This document shows, in pieces, positions 33,501 to 44,879 of a DNA stretch of 64,000 nucleotides. Every line of letters starts with the position of its first letter. Positions within the stretch are counted from its first letter, which is position 1. Both the position numbers and the translations under genes were made by a program. The DNA is from Amorphophallus konjac (taxonomy: Eukaryota > Streptophyta > Magnoliopsida > Alismatales > Araceae). The stretch lies in assembly GCA_022559845.1 (NCBI GenBank), contig CM040126.1:44262458-44326457 (forward strand), in the 5' to 3' direction. The notes below the pieces were generated by a model that was given only the letters and a program-made list of their open reading frames with translations, made no database searches and was not told where the DNA came from.

Positions 33501-34019
33501 AGAACTGATGACTTCGTTTCATCTGTCTGACAGGGACTGAAGAGGCTAATGAACCCCTTAAAGCAAGAGGGCTGAAGCCATCCATTTTCCGCTGCTGGAA
33601 CACACCAATGCGTCAACGCCTTGATCAAGTAGCGTGGACGCAGCAGTTCAAGTATCCCTTCTTGCAGCCTCTGGAGTACATTGGCAGCATCGACGCTGCA
33701 GCTCCATGCGTCAACGCAGCACGTCTATCTGCTGAAGACCTGCTCACTGGAACGCATCAATGCGTCAACGCCACGGGTTGGAAGCGTCGACGCAGCAGTT
33801 AAAAAGGGTTGAAGATCTTTGAAGGGTGCGTCAACTCCTTAGAGCAAGTGGGTTGACGCCATCTAACTCCAGTTGCTGAGCGTACTGATGAATGGGCACG
33901 TGACCTGAAGCTGGCACCTGACACGTGATCCGAGGTGGGTGCTGAGCACGTGATCCGAGGAGGAATCTTCTGGACGGAAGGCGTGAGAAGCACACGCCCT
34001 ATCTCACTACTGCTGCTGG

Positions 34020-34026
34020 TATATAA
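34020..34026 (+). promoter_or_regulatory. TATA box of the Gag-only element LTR
   Basis: TATATAA followed within 50-60 bases by a purine-rich leader; conserved in the 3' LTR at 60112-60118. About 1 kb upstream of the primer-binding site, so the R-U5 part would be long. Confidence 0.55.
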
Positions 34027-35028
34027 TGGAGCCTTCGTCTTCAGATGGAGGCTGATCGTGATCGAAGCCAGGGAGCAGAAGAAGAGAAGAAAAAAGCAGA
34101 GAGCAGAAGCTGAGAGAAGAAAAAGAGAAAAAGGAGAGAGAGCTTCCACGATCCAGCAGAAGAAAAGAAAAAGAGAAAGAGAGAAAAGGAGAACAGAGAT
34201 CGAGAGAAGAAGAGAAGTGCAGCAGATAAGAAAGAGAACGAGAGAGAGTGAAGAAAGAGAGTGAGATCGAGGGAGATCTGTTCTTGATGGACCATGGATC
34301 AAATCCAGGCCATCCAGCTCTTTAAGAGCCACATTGTGCTTCATTGTTTACAGCTTTCAGATTCCTGTTTATTTCCATTTTTCTGTTTTCTATTTTACAT
34401 CTTCTTCAAGCTGTTAGTCAACGGATTGCAGAGGTGCTGCCTCTGGACGGCTAAGCTGTATTGCCCAGCGGTTTGCAGTGGAGGATTCCACTGGACAGCA
34501 AGCTTTGTTGCTCAGCGGGGCGAGGAGGATTCCTCGGACGGCAAGCTGTGTTGCCCAGCGGTTGTATGGCAAGCTGTGATGCCCAGCTATTCAAGCTGTG
34601 AGTCAGCGGAATCCACACTCGGTTTGAGTGTGGGGTGGATGTAGGTCTGCTGGACCGAACCACCTAAAAAATCCCTTGTGCATTGTGGTTTGTTTTGTTC
34701 CATTGTGCTTCCGCTAGATGAATGCATAGGGGCGCTCCATGTGTTTGGCTTCTGGTTGAGCAGAAGAGTTAATTAGTCTTCTTAGAGTGTTTTAATTTGT
34801 CAAGAGAGCGAAATTCTAGTTGAGCTATATTGTGTCTAAATCTGTCTTGTTAGCACTCTAGTGATCTTATGTGTGTTTGTTTAGTTCCGCATCTGCCCAT
34901 TAGCATTTAAGCTTGTCTAGTTTGCGAACTAGTAATTCTAGTGAGCATCATTTTTTTAATTGGGCGAAAGATTATTAAAGGGCTATATTCATTCACCCCC
35001 CTCTGAATACTGCACCGAACCCAACAAT

Positions 35029-35040
35029 TGGTATCAGAGC
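35029..35040 (+). promoter_or_regulatory. Primer-binding site for initiator methionine tRNA
   Basis: TGGTATCAGAGC begins two bases after the LTR end. This is the standard copia site complementary to the 3' end of initiator tRNA-Met. Confidence 0.95.
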
Positions 35041-35264
35041 AGTCTCTGACTTAACAGATCTAACAATCTGCAGAGGATCCTGCTAACTGTTTAGTGCATT
35101 TCAGAGTGGGTCTTTTGGAATCGTTTTGATTTACTGTCTTAGTGCATTTTTGGTTGGTGTATTTCATAAGTGTGCCTCTTGTGTTCTGTATTTAGTTTCA
35201 CTGAGTTAGTGCCGTGTCTTGCTTATCTGGTTTTGTTGTCTATTATTTTGTGCTTTGAATTTGG
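35041..35264. other. Leader between primer-binding site and gag
   Basis: Non-coding, T-rich; no structure recognised. Confidence 0.4.
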
Positions 35265-37442
35265 TTGTTATCTGATTCGATGGCTAATCCTCCGATATTC
35301 AGAGGTGATAACTTTGACTCTTGGTTCGAAAACCTCCATCGGTATGTAAAGTCTACTGATCCAAAATTGTGGAAGGTAATGACTCACGGCCCATACAAAC
35401 TGTCGAAGGATAAATCTAAATGGACCAAGAAGGATAAGCTGAAAGACTCTGTCAATAATAGAGCTGTAGTTTTATTAAAAGAATCAATTGACAGATCTCT
35501 AATTGAATGCATTTCTTCCTGAAGGTCTGCCAAAGACATTTTGGATAAACTGAAGCTAATCAGGAATCACAGCAAATGCTTGATGGCTGATAGAAGAAAT
35601 GCTAGTGATGAAACTTCATTCGAGGTAAGCTCTGAACCTGAAGAACTTTCAATTGATGACTTATGGAATATAAATGAGGAACTCAATAATAAATGTGAAC
35701 AATTGAAATCTGAAAAGAAAAAAATTGAAAAAGGAAATGTTGTACGAAATAAGAGAACTGAAATGTGAAAATGCAAAACTAAGAGATAGTCTGAAAAGTG
35801 ATGAAAATTCTTGTAAGGCATGTGCTATTTTAGAAGACATGATAAATGAGTTTGATCATGATAGTAAATTGCAAAAGGAAGCATTCAAATCTCTAGAAAT
35901 TGAAAAACAAACATGCTTAGACAAAATGTCTGAAATTGAGAATCAACTGAATGATAAGAAAAATGAGCATCTAAAAGGCATGCATTAACTGACTGAAGTT
36001 AATTCTGAATTGGACAAACTGAAATTGGAGAATGAAGATCTTCAAAAGAAAAATAAAACTCTTATGGTCAGAATGAATGAAATCAATGAGGAGGTTTCAC
36101 AGTCCTTTTCTGCTAAATCAAATTGTAAAATATGCTCAGCTTTAAGAGAACGTAATGAAGATCTCTTTAGTGAGAATGAATGGCTAAATAAATAGATTGC
36201 CTCACTTAAAGATGATCACAAAAATCTGCTCGCTGAGAAAATTAAAGCAGAAGAAAGAGAAGATGAACTGATTGAAAAATTGGAGCACATGTCTGGAAGA
36301 GAGAGATGTGCTAATAATGAAATTCAGGATAAAAATCTTGAGGAAGAAAACACTGAATTAAAAGCTGAAGTTGAAAAACAGAAGTGGTTGAACACTGGCT
36401 TGTCTGAAAGACTTCTCACTACAGAAAAAGGAAAAGCTGTCTATGATGAAAATTCAGAAATTCTGAACAGTCTAGAACAAGAAATTGAGAAGTATAAAAC
36501 TGCAAACCAAGTTCTAAGCGAATGTGTTAATTGTAGTGAACAGGAAATAGCCAGTTATGAACTTCACATTGCTAGCTTGGAAGATAAAATTCATAATCTG
36601 GAAAATTCAGCTATTGAGTCTGCCAAGATTAAAGGAAAAATAAAAACTGTTGGGAAGAGGAAGGATGATAACTCTGAAGGGGGAACAAATTGCTGTTCTG
36701 ATGTTAAGAAAATCACTAAAAACCAGCTATATACCACGTTTGTCCAAAGCACTGATGTAGCTGGTACTTCAAGGCAATCCCCAAAATAAAATGAAAATCA
36801 GAAGTCACCTTCAAAATCTGTCTTTCAGTTTAAAGCTCAGAAAATTGAAAAGCAAACAAAACCTGTTGAGGATAATCAGAAATTGACAAGAAAGAGTCAA
36901 ACAAAAAGGGCAAAGAATAATTCTGGTTATACTCTGAAATTTGTTAGCTCTGCTGAATCTGATGGGTCAATGCAAAATGCTCATGCTTCTTGTACTCATT
37001 CACATTCATCTGTGAATTCATCTGATAGAAACCATGCCCCTAAGAAATCTGATGCTTCTTGCTATTACTATGGTAAGCATGGGCATATCATGGATGATTG
37101 CAGAATATTAAAAGAGGATGAGCATACAAATAAAACAATGCATTCTAGGAATCTATCTGGAAGAAACCATGCCTTCAGGAAATCTAATGCTTCATGCTAT
37201 TATTGTGGTAGGTATGGTCATTTAATGAATGAGTGCTATGCTTTGAAATCTGATGACAGAATGTATGCCAGATACACCCCAAATCATCATGAGCACAAAA
37301 GAAACAAACTCAAATTTAATCAGCATATCATTTGTTTCACTTGCAATAAGCCTGGGCACAAGGCTATTGAGTGCTGGTCAGGAAATCATTGGGGTAAAAA
37401 TGAATCTAGAAGCAAGCATCTTAAATGCTTCGAATGTGAGAG
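35265..37442 (+). pseudogene. Copia-type gag, 5' part (capsid, coiled coil, first zinc knuckles)
   Basis: It starts at ATG 35280 (MANPPIFRGDNFDSWFENL, a copia gag/UBN2-like opening). A stop follows at 35520-35522. The next about 1.2 kb encodes a Lys/Glu/Asn-rich coiled coil (35541-36790) with one frame change near 35740 and stops at about 35987, 36193 and 36787. CCHC knuckles begin at about 37057: CYYYGKHGHIMDDC (second Cys lost), CYYCGRYGHLMNEC and CFTCNKPGHKAIEC. The fourth is split after CFECE by the LARD insertion at 37443 and continues at 55087. Gag would form particles and bind RNA. The long coiled coil and many knuckles exceed the usual copia plan. Confidence 0.85.
37438..37442. repeat. 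Target-site duplication of LARD copy 2, left copy (GAGAG)
   Basis: GAGAG before the LTR start matches GGGAG (55082-55086) after the LTR end with one difference. Removing the insert and one copy restores the reading frame and the spacing of a CCHC knuckle, which supports these limits. Confidence 0.8.
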
Positions 37443-37822
37443 TGTGGACGCACTTTTTTTATTACCTGTTTTGATTATTTGTTGATTGTGCTCTTTTATT
37501 GGTTTATTAAGTGTGTGGGCGTGCCAGTCACCGAGGTGACAATTTATTCGGGCTCCGAAGAGCCCATGGTGCGCTCGATCTGACTTCGTCAGTCGATTGT
37601 GTGGTTCGTGTCGGGACCAAAACCCGCCGCGCCATAAAGGTCACGGCGTCATTTACATCCCCCATACGAGGGAACACCCTTGATTAATCGCCGAGATTCA
37701 GGGCCTCATGGCCAAGAAATTAATTGCATGAAAGGTCTATTACGCGGCATTGAAATCCTCACACGAGGGCGAGAAGAAAACCATTCGCGGTCATGTCGGT
37801 CATGTGTTGACCATTTAATGTT

Positions 37823-38931
37823 CGGACGAATGTCCGGCTCGATAAAATCGCGGTTGTCGCGGGAAAACTGGAGCGTATGTATGCCAGTATATGGCAATTT
37901 ATTGTTCAGAAGAACGGAAAACGTTCGGCTAAACCTCGGCTGGAGCGGTCGAAACCGGTAAATCTGTTGGCCCGGTGCAAGAGCAAGCTGCGACCATACT
38001 GCGGTGGGCCCCCCGCGGTCGAAACAAGACTTGTATGAGCGTCATTGATATTTCCGGTGCCAAGGGGGCGTCGAGGGAATATCCCTTGAATCGGCTGAAA
38101 AGCCCTATGTCCGGAGAAGCGGGCGTTCTAAACGTGTCGGTCATTCAGGAGACCGTTTAATGTTCGGACGGGTGTCCGATATTGGGAATATCGTAATCGT
38201 CGCAGAAAGACCGAGAATGTATGTGTGCCGGGACACGGCAAGTTTTATTATTCCGAGACACTGAAAACGTTCGATTGAATCTCGGCTATTCTATCCGGAA
38301 ACCCGTGAATCTATTGGCCCGGTGAGAGATCGAGTCGGGACCATGCCGGGGGCGCCTCCCGTGATCCAAACGGGGCTCGCGTGGGCAGCGTTAATATTTC
38401 TGGTGTCGGAGGGCAACGGGGAAAAGTCCCGGGACTAGGCTTCGGAACTGAAAACGTGTTCGAGAGGAACAGGCTGTAGACCGGAGATATGAGCCAGACG
38501 ATGACCATGATCGGGACGGGCCCGAGGTCTAAATATGGCCCACGGAGGTCTTATTGATATTCCCATGGGAGGAGTCCAGGGGTGGCGAGAGCCGTCTCGT
38601 TCTATTCCGATTCTGTCGGTCACTTGCGGACCTTTCCATGTTCGGGCAAGGGCCCGTATTGAGAGCGTGACGGGGGTGGACGCGACCCCGTACCAATGTA
38701 TGCCGAGTTTACGGCAATTTCAATGAAAGAGCGGGAGCAAATCCCGATAGGAACGGGTCGGAATTGGTGAGCTATTGGCCCAGGGCAATGCCGGCTCACA
38801 ACCATGTTGGGGTAGGAGCCACCGGCTATGAAAGTCGCTCACGGGCCTTTTCATGTTCGGACATGGGTCCGTATTAAGAACTCGGCGGGAATCGACGTGA
38901 ACCCGTTCAAATGTCTGCCGAACGTGCGGCA
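37823..38931 (+). repeat. Four two-hairpin cassettes in the LTR
   Basis: Stem 1 lies at 37823-37836 (CGGAC-GAAT-GTCCG), 38165-38178 (CGGAC-GGGT-GTCCG), 38643-38656 (CGGGC-AAGG-GCCCG) and 38858-38871 (CGGAC-ATGG-GTCCG). Stem 2 lies at 37882-37896 (TGCCA-GTATA-TGGCA), 38226-38240 (TGCCG-GGACA-CGGCA), 38701-38716 (TGCCG-AGTTTA-CGGCA) and 38916-38931 (TGCCG-AACGTG-CGGCA). The offset between the two stems is 59, 61, 58 and 58 bases. The arms change together and the loops vary. The sequence between cassettes is far less alike. Confidence 0.8.
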
Positions 38932-39612
38932 ATTTCAGTAGCGGCTCGGAAGGAATCCGGCCGGAGAAACGAGTCTGGTTTAATCGGAATGTCAGCCCGA
39001 GGCGAAGTCAGGCTATGGCCATTTTGAGATGATTCCCTAGGCTCAGGCCCAACTCGTAGGGGCGGTATTGTTGTTCCTTCGGCACCGGGTCACGGGAGAG
39101 ACGAGGCTGCGAAGCGGGTCTCATTGTTTTATTATTATTTAAGAAGTGTTATCATTACCATTTGTTAATTTATAGATACATTTGGGTGAATTCTTTATTA
39201 TCGTTTATTCATTTCTTCTTGTGATTTATTCATTTAATATTGTTATTATTAGGTTTATTATTATTTTTGTTCATTTATGTTATCATTCGTTTGCTTGGCG
39301 TTTTCTTTTTTTAGTTAAGTTTGTCGTTATTATTTATCATGGGTTATCATTTATTTATCTATTTATCGTTGTTATTGTTTCTTTTAAACTTATTATCATT
39401 ATTACTTATTTCTTTATCATTCTTATTTATTTATCCACTTTATTGGGTTTATTATCATTTATTATTTTATTTAACATTATTGTTTTCTATTATTTCTCTA
39501 TTTTCTTTTGAGTTTGTTGCTATTATCGTTATTTAAGCTCTGTATCATTATTTGTTTATTTATTATGTTTTCTTTTAGCTTATTATCCTTATTAATATCA
39601 TTATTTTTTTTT

Positions 39613-40060
39613 GGGTGTGCCGCTGAGGATTGGTGGGGTGTACCGCTGAGGGTTGGGAGTGTACCGCTGAGGGCCAATGGGGGTGTACCGCTGAGGGCCA
39701 AAGGGGCGTACCGCTGGGGGTTGGGAGTGTACCGCTGAGGGCCAAAGGGGGCGTACCGCTGGGGGTTGGGAGTGTACCGCTGAGGGCCAAAGGGGCGTAC
39801 CGCTGGGGTCAAAAGGGTGTACCGTTGAAGGCCAATGGGGGTGTGCCGCTGAGGGCAGTAGGAGTGTACCGCTGAGGGGTCTAAGGGGTGTGCCGCTGAA
39901 AGCTGGGAAAAGTGTGCCGGCGAAAGGCTGTTGGAGGGAAGAGGTAGTGTGCCGGAGAGGGGGCTTCGAAGCGTGCCGTTGACGGCTGGGAGGAGTGTGC
40001 CGGCGAAGGAGTTGGATGAGCATGCCACTGAAAGATGATTAGAGTGCATCGTCGAAGGAC
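39613..40060. repeat. LTR minisatellite, first block
   Basis: Tandem units of about 20-25 bases around GTGTACCGCTGAGGGCCAA and GTGTGCCGCTGAGG. The two LTRs of this element differ in copy number here (the 3' LTR lacks one 44-base or so segment). Confidence 0.8.
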
Positions 40061-40154
40061 CAATCAGGGCGTAGTGGTGGAGGTTCAGTCGGTCTTCAAT
40101 TATTTGTTTTAAGGCTTTTCTTTTCTTCTTAATTTGATTTTTTTAACGCAGTTT

Positions 40155-40162
40155 TATATAAA
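40155..40162 (+). promoter_or_regulatory. Candidate TATA box in the LARD LTR
   Basis: TATATAAA, conserved at 53035-53042 in the 3' LTR, lies between two minisatellite blocks and upstream of the conserved island. No other promoter evidence. Confidence 0.35.
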
Positions 40163-41444
40163 CTTCTCCTTGGTTTTGTTCTGTTCGGCCTCTTTGCCAT
40201 AAGTCGGAAGTTCGGTCAGCCGAGCTGTCAATCGGTCCAGCTCTTGTCGTGGTGCCGGCAGTGGCTTGATCAGTTGGAAGGTTTCATCATTAATTATTTT
40301 GCTCGTTTATTGCTTCCTTTTACGTCCTTTAATATTTTGTTATTTTCTCACAAAAATTCAGCAGCATCTCCCCTTGACCCGGGGCGTAAGGGAGATAAAG
40401 GGAACGCGCCCACATGGAGTGGCGGAACCCGACAACTGGAGGTGGGCGCCCGGAGGCAGCAACACCTTTATAAAACCTCGGAAAATACGAAGGCAAACAA
40501 CGGGCTAGGGCTTGGCCAAGAGGTGTGCCGCTGGGGGCCTAGATGGTGTGCCGGCCAAGGGCCATTGGGTGTGCCGCTGAGGATCAAAAAGGGTGTACCG
40601 CTGAGGGCCAAAGGAAGTGTGCCGCTGAGGGCCAATGGAGTGTGCCGCTGAGGGCCGAGAAAAGTGTATCGGGGATGTTGATTGGCTAGGCCGAAGGAAA
40701 TCTTGGCAGGAGGAGGGAGAGAGGCTCAAGGGGTGTTGGGCCTGGGTGTCCAAGGAGAGACGGAAGGGCGTCTCCCCTCAGGCAAATGGGAAGATGCGGC
40801 AGCGGGGAGGTGAAGGGGCAGCAGGCCCTCTTCCCTCTCTTCCTCTCTTCCTCTCTTCCCTCTTCTTCTCTTCTCCTTCTTCCCCTCCTTTCCTTTTCCC
40901 TTCTTCTCTTTGCGTGGACGGCGGAGGATGGAACAGCAAAGGGGGGGGGGGGCAGCCTCCCCTCCTCCTCTTCTCCTCTTCTTCACTTCTTCTTCTTCCC
41001 TTCGCACGGACGGCGGCAGACGGAGTAGCGAGGGGGGGGGGCCTCCCCTCCTCTTCTTCTTCTCTTCTTCTCTTCCTCTTCTTCTCTTCACGCGGACGGC
41101 GATGGACGGAGTAGCCGGGGGGGGGGTAGCCTCCCCTCCTCTTCTTCTTTTCTTCTTCTCTTCTTCTTCTTCTCTTCTCCTCTTCTCTTCTCTCCGGGTG
41201 TGGGTGTATCTGTTGCCCTCTTCTGTCTCTCTGTCCCCGTTTGCAGCGACGAAGAGGGGTCTTATACCCTCGCCACGGCGGGCGTCCAAAGGCCGGAACG
41301 ATTCGACGGGTATTGAATGGGGGTTGACCCGATTGTCCTGGGTGGCAGGGGGATAGGCAGCGTGGCCCTCTCCCCAGGCGACACCTCGGACGGCCCACTG
41401 CGCGCCAAGGATCCGTAGGGCATGGGCTCCGTTGAAGATGCTTC

Positions 41445-41960
41445 ACGCTGTGCCGCTGGCGGGCTGAACAAGCGTGCCGCGGGGGAGCCAAAAGGGTGTA
41501 CCGCTGGGGGCCCGAATGGGCGTGCCGCTGAAAGCCCATGGGGCGTGCCGCTGAGGCCAGGGGCTGTGCCGCTGAGGGGCCAAACGGGCGTGCCGCTGAA
41601 GGCTTTGTGGGCGTGCCGCTGAATGGCCTGAAGGGTGTGCCGCTGAACACCCTGGGGGCCGTGCCGCTGAAGCCCAGGCTGGGCATGATGCTGAAGGCCC
41701 AAAGGGCGTGCCGCTGCTGCTGAAGGCCCAAAGGGCGTGCCGCTGAAGGCTTAAGGGCGTGCCGCTGAAGGCCCAAAGGGCTGTGCCGCTGAACACCCAG
41801 GGGGTGTGCCGCTGAAGCCCCTCCTGGGCGTGCCGCTGAAGGCCAAAGGGCGTGCCGCTGAAGGCCAAAAGGGCGTGCCGCTGAAGGCCAAAGGGCGTGC
41901 CGCTGAAGGCCAAAGGGCTGTGCCGCTGAAGCCCCTCCTGGGGTGTGCCGCTGAGGCTTG
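41445..41960. repeat. LTR minisatellite, main block
   Basis: Tandem units of about 24 bases on the theme GTGCCGCTGAAGGCCAAAGGGC, with longer variants (GAACACCCTGGGGG, GAAGCCCCTCCTGG). On the minus strand the array is open for hundreds of codons as a periodic QRHAL-rich text, a by-product of the repeat. Confidence 0.85.
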
Positions 41961-42897
41961 ACTTGGGCCCGTTTTGAGCACGCGTTATGATTCGTTTGAT
42001 TTTCTTCGGGGGCCACGGATTGTGAGCTTCCCGGGGGTTGGTTTCTCTTTGCTGTCGTGGCTCCGGGGACGGCTCCACGGTAGTGTGCATATGTGGGGGC
42101 ATCTGGATGACCAATCTCTCCGGGGGTTCTTCACTCCCGCGCCGTTGTTGATGCTGGGCCGAGCAGGGTGTTTGGTGTGCAATTTTTTGGTGTCCACAAA
42201 TGCCCCCCACCCACGGGTAACGCAGGCGAAGGATGAGCCGGGCGGTGCCCGTGGGTGTACTTGTCTCTTTTCTCTTCGTCGATGCCGACGGGGTGTCAGA
42301 AGCCGACTTGACATGTTGGTCTCTTCTTCTCTTCGTTAGTGCTGACAGTGCGTCAGGAGCTGCCGTAGCATGTTGGTCTCTTCTTCTCTTTTTCATCATC
42401 ACCGACAAGGCGTCGGGAGCCGCCATGGTCTGTTTGTCTTTTCTTCTCTTTGTCCGTGCCGGCAAGGTGCCGGGAACTGACCCGATTTGTTGGTCTCTTG
42501 GTCTCTTCGTCAGTGCCGACAGGGTGTCGGGAGCTGGCCTAGTCTGTTGTCTCTTTGTCTCTTCGCCAGTGCCGACAGGGTGTCGGGAGCTGGCCTGGTC
42601 TGTTGTTCTCTTGGTCTCTTCGCCAGCGCCGACAGAGTGTCGGGAGCTGGCCTGGTCTGTTGTCTCTTTGTCTCTTCGCCAGTGCCGACAGGGTGTCGGG
42701 AGCTGGCCTGGTCTGTTGTTCTCTTGGTCTCTTTCTCTTTCTTTTCTTCTTTCTCTTCTCTTCTTCTCTTCTTTTCCTTCTCTTCTCCTTTTGTCATCTC
42801 TCTTTTTTTTTTGGTTCTTTTGTTGTTGTTTTGTCTCTCTTCTTTTTTTTTCTTCTCTTTTTTTTTGAACAACTCCGGGTGGCTGCTGGCGTGGATG

Positions 42898-43320
42898 CCA
42901 ATGATATAAGAGCTGTCGGCACGGCGGCCGATGATTGAAAGCTGTTGGCGTGGGAGCCAACAAGTGAAAGCTGTCGACCCGAAGGTCGATGACTGAAAGC
43001 TGTCGGCTCAGGGGCCGATGATTGAAAGCTGTTGGCATGGGAGCTAATAATTGAAAAGCTGTCGACCCGAAGGTCGATGATTGAAAAGCTGTTGGCATGG
43101 GAGCCAATAATTAGAAAGCTGTTGGCATGGGAGCCAATAATTGAAAAGCTGTCGACCCGAAGGTCGATGACTGAAGGCTGTCGGCTCAGGGGCCGATGAT
43201 TGAAAGCTGTTGGCATGGGAGCCAATAATTGAAAAGCTGTCGACCCGAAGGTCGATGATTGAAAAGCTGTTGGCATGGGAGCCAATAATTGGAAAGCTGT
43301 CGACCCGAAGGCCGATGAGG
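42898..43320. repeat. Hairpin array, AAGCTG-stem-loop-stem-TGATTGAA units
   Basis: About 29-30-base units share the frame AAGCTG...TGATTGAA but carry three alternative stems: TCGGC/GCCGA, TTGGC/GCCAA and TCGACC/GGTCGA. Examples are at 42916-42931, 42945-42960 and 42974-42989. Units with different stems alternate along the array. Confidence 0.8.
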
Positions 43321-43554
43321 GAGGCCAAAATAGCCGTGGCTGGAAGCTGGCTGCGGGAGCCGAAGTTGGGAGATTAATGGGCCGCGAGGGCAAGAGGTAG
43401 GCTAAGGTGGCCGATATTGGGCTCTACGAGCCGCAGCTGGGAAAGTAGGCTGTAATAGCCAAAGTTGAGTTTATTGCATACGCACATTCTTGTTATTTTA
43501 TTATTTTCATTATTGTTATTTTTTTATGTTGTTTGTTTGTTTGTTTTTGTTATA

Positions 43555-43582
43555 TTTGTTGTTGTTGTTGTTGTTGTTGTTT
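43555..43582. repeat. TTG microsatellite
   Basis: Perfect run of about nine TTG/GTT units within a T-rich stretch. Confidence 0.85.
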
Positions 43583-43629
43583 TTTATATATATTTATCAT
43601 CATTTTTTTCTTTTTTCTTTTAATCATGC

Positions 43630-44470
43630 AAGCATTCATTAGCAGGCATAACATAAATATAAGTAAGGCAGCTCCCTCTATAGGGGATAGGATAGGGACA
43701 TTGCCCGTAATTCGTAGACGCGGCGCGGGCCACAGGGCACAACTGAGGGGTGGTGCGCCCGTCAAGAGGATATCGCATGTCTTGCATGCATAGCCTAAAT
43801 TCACGCATTTCACCTGAGGCAATTCTCTGTGGCGTGGCAGTGCAAATGTGTGAACAAAGGGCCCTAACCATAGGGATATGCAGGTTTTTCTGGTGACACT
43901 CGAGGATCACTCTAGCGCCTACACATTAGTTCCAAGTTTTCGACTTTCGGTAGCTTCACACAGCCCCCATCTGTTTATTTTGTAGCGGATTTCACCGTTC
44001 GGCGCGAGTCTCCTCATGTGTCTCAATGGGGATTCCCGGCTACTAGGATTCATCCTTATTATAATTCGCTTCACCGTTTCGCGCGAGTCTCCTCATGTGT
44101 CTCAATGGGGATTCCCGGCTACTCGGATTCACGTTTCTCTCTCTCTTCCCTTTTTTTTTCTCTCTTTTTTTTTCTCTCTCTTTTTTTTTTAACAGTGGGG
44201 GTAGGCAGCTTTTTCCTCACGATTACCTTTCACGCGAGTGCAGGAATTCAAGTCTCCGTAGAGTGCTAAAAGAAATTCGGGCAATCCCTATAGTTGAAGG
44301 CTTTTGGACACATTAAGTGCGAAGTGTGGGAGCGTTGCCCCGGGTTTATTTTGTGAGCTGGGCTTAGCGATTCAGCCATGACTCTTCCCCTTGACGTGTG
44401 CACCTGCCATAATTGGGTTCCCTTCGAGCGTGCGTCGCGACGTGCGTGCATCCGGAATTAGGGTGATATT
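43630..44470. other. Non-repetitive core of the LARD internal domain
   Basis: Positions about 43630-43950 match 63690-64000 of copy 1 over their whole length with scattered substitutions and hardly any indels, unlike the arrays around them. It contains a near-palindrome CCCTCTATAGGG. A local duplication (GCGCGAGTCTCCTCATGTGT, twice, near 44003 and 44077) lies in the second half. Confidence 0.65.
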
Positions 44471-44879
44471 ATTTAGCAAGGAAACACGGTCCTAGAAAAT
44501 TCCAAGGAGGTGTATTATTCTATATTAAGCAACCACGCAAGCAGGGCAATCATGCATTCTCTTTTTCTTTTTGTTTCAATTTTCTTCCTTTTTTGTTTTG
44601 TTTTGTTTTTTTTTGGTGGTGTTGTTGTCTTGTTGTTTTGTTTTTGTTTTTGTTATTTTTTGTTTTTTTTTTGCGTATGTGTTTGTTTGTTTGTTTGTTT
44701 TTCTGTGTGTTTTTGTTTATTTTTTTTTCATAAGAAAATATTGTTGTTATGTATAAGTGTAGTGGTAGTAAAGATATTAGGGAGACAGACCGCAAAAGGG
44801 CTGAAAGGATATTAGGGAAGCGGGCTATAGAACCTGAAGTTGATATTGGAAGTAGGCCACAATAGCCAAAAGTCGAGAA

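Larger units (their letters stand above)
31650..35026 (+). repeat. 5' LTR of the Gag-only element
   Basis: The first part (about 31890-33500) is a cluster of a short motif AAGTCTGTACA / AAGTCTATACA at irregular spacing. Then come GCGTCAACGC-type motifs (33600-33800), a TATATAA box (34020-34026), a purine-rich stretch (34070-34270) that should be at the start of the transcript, and AAGCTGTGTTGCCCAGCGG-like short repeats (34440-34600). It ends CCCAACA before the primer-binding site. Confidence 0.9.
37443..42198 (+). repeat. 5' LTR of LARD copy 2
   Basis: In order: about 1.65 kb holding four hairpin cassettes, an AT-rich run rich in TTATTATT (39120-39610), a GTACCGCTGAGGG minisatellite (39613-40060), a candidate TATA box (40155-40162), a conserved island (40355-40500), minisatellite (40515-40670), G-runs alternating with pyrimidine tracts (40830-41200), a main GTGCCGCTGAAGGCC minisatellite (41445-41960) and a unique 3' end of about 240 bases. 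Confidence 0.9.

Noticed and set aside
34041..34344. Frames overlapping the purine-rich leader of the Gag-only LTR
   Set aside because: Lys/Arg/Glu or Leu/Ser-only composition from a GAGAGAAG tract; in an LTR leader and not domain-like.
39182..39536. Membrane-protein-like frame (Ile/Phe/Leu-rich)
   Set aside because: It is the translation of the TTATTATT-rich LTR stretch; the same frame recurs in the 3' LTR simply because the DNA is duplicated.
40778..42016. Long minus-strand open frames (over 400 codons) in the LARD LTR
   Set aside because: The translations are periodic, low-complexity text produced by the TGCCGCTGAAGG minisatellite and G-rich/pyrimidine tracts; indels change the frame between the two LTRs.
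43550..43822. Minus-strand small ORF conserved in 63682-63888
   Set aside because: The 68 aligned residues show many replacements for the number of nucleotide differences, so there is no sign of protein-level constraint.
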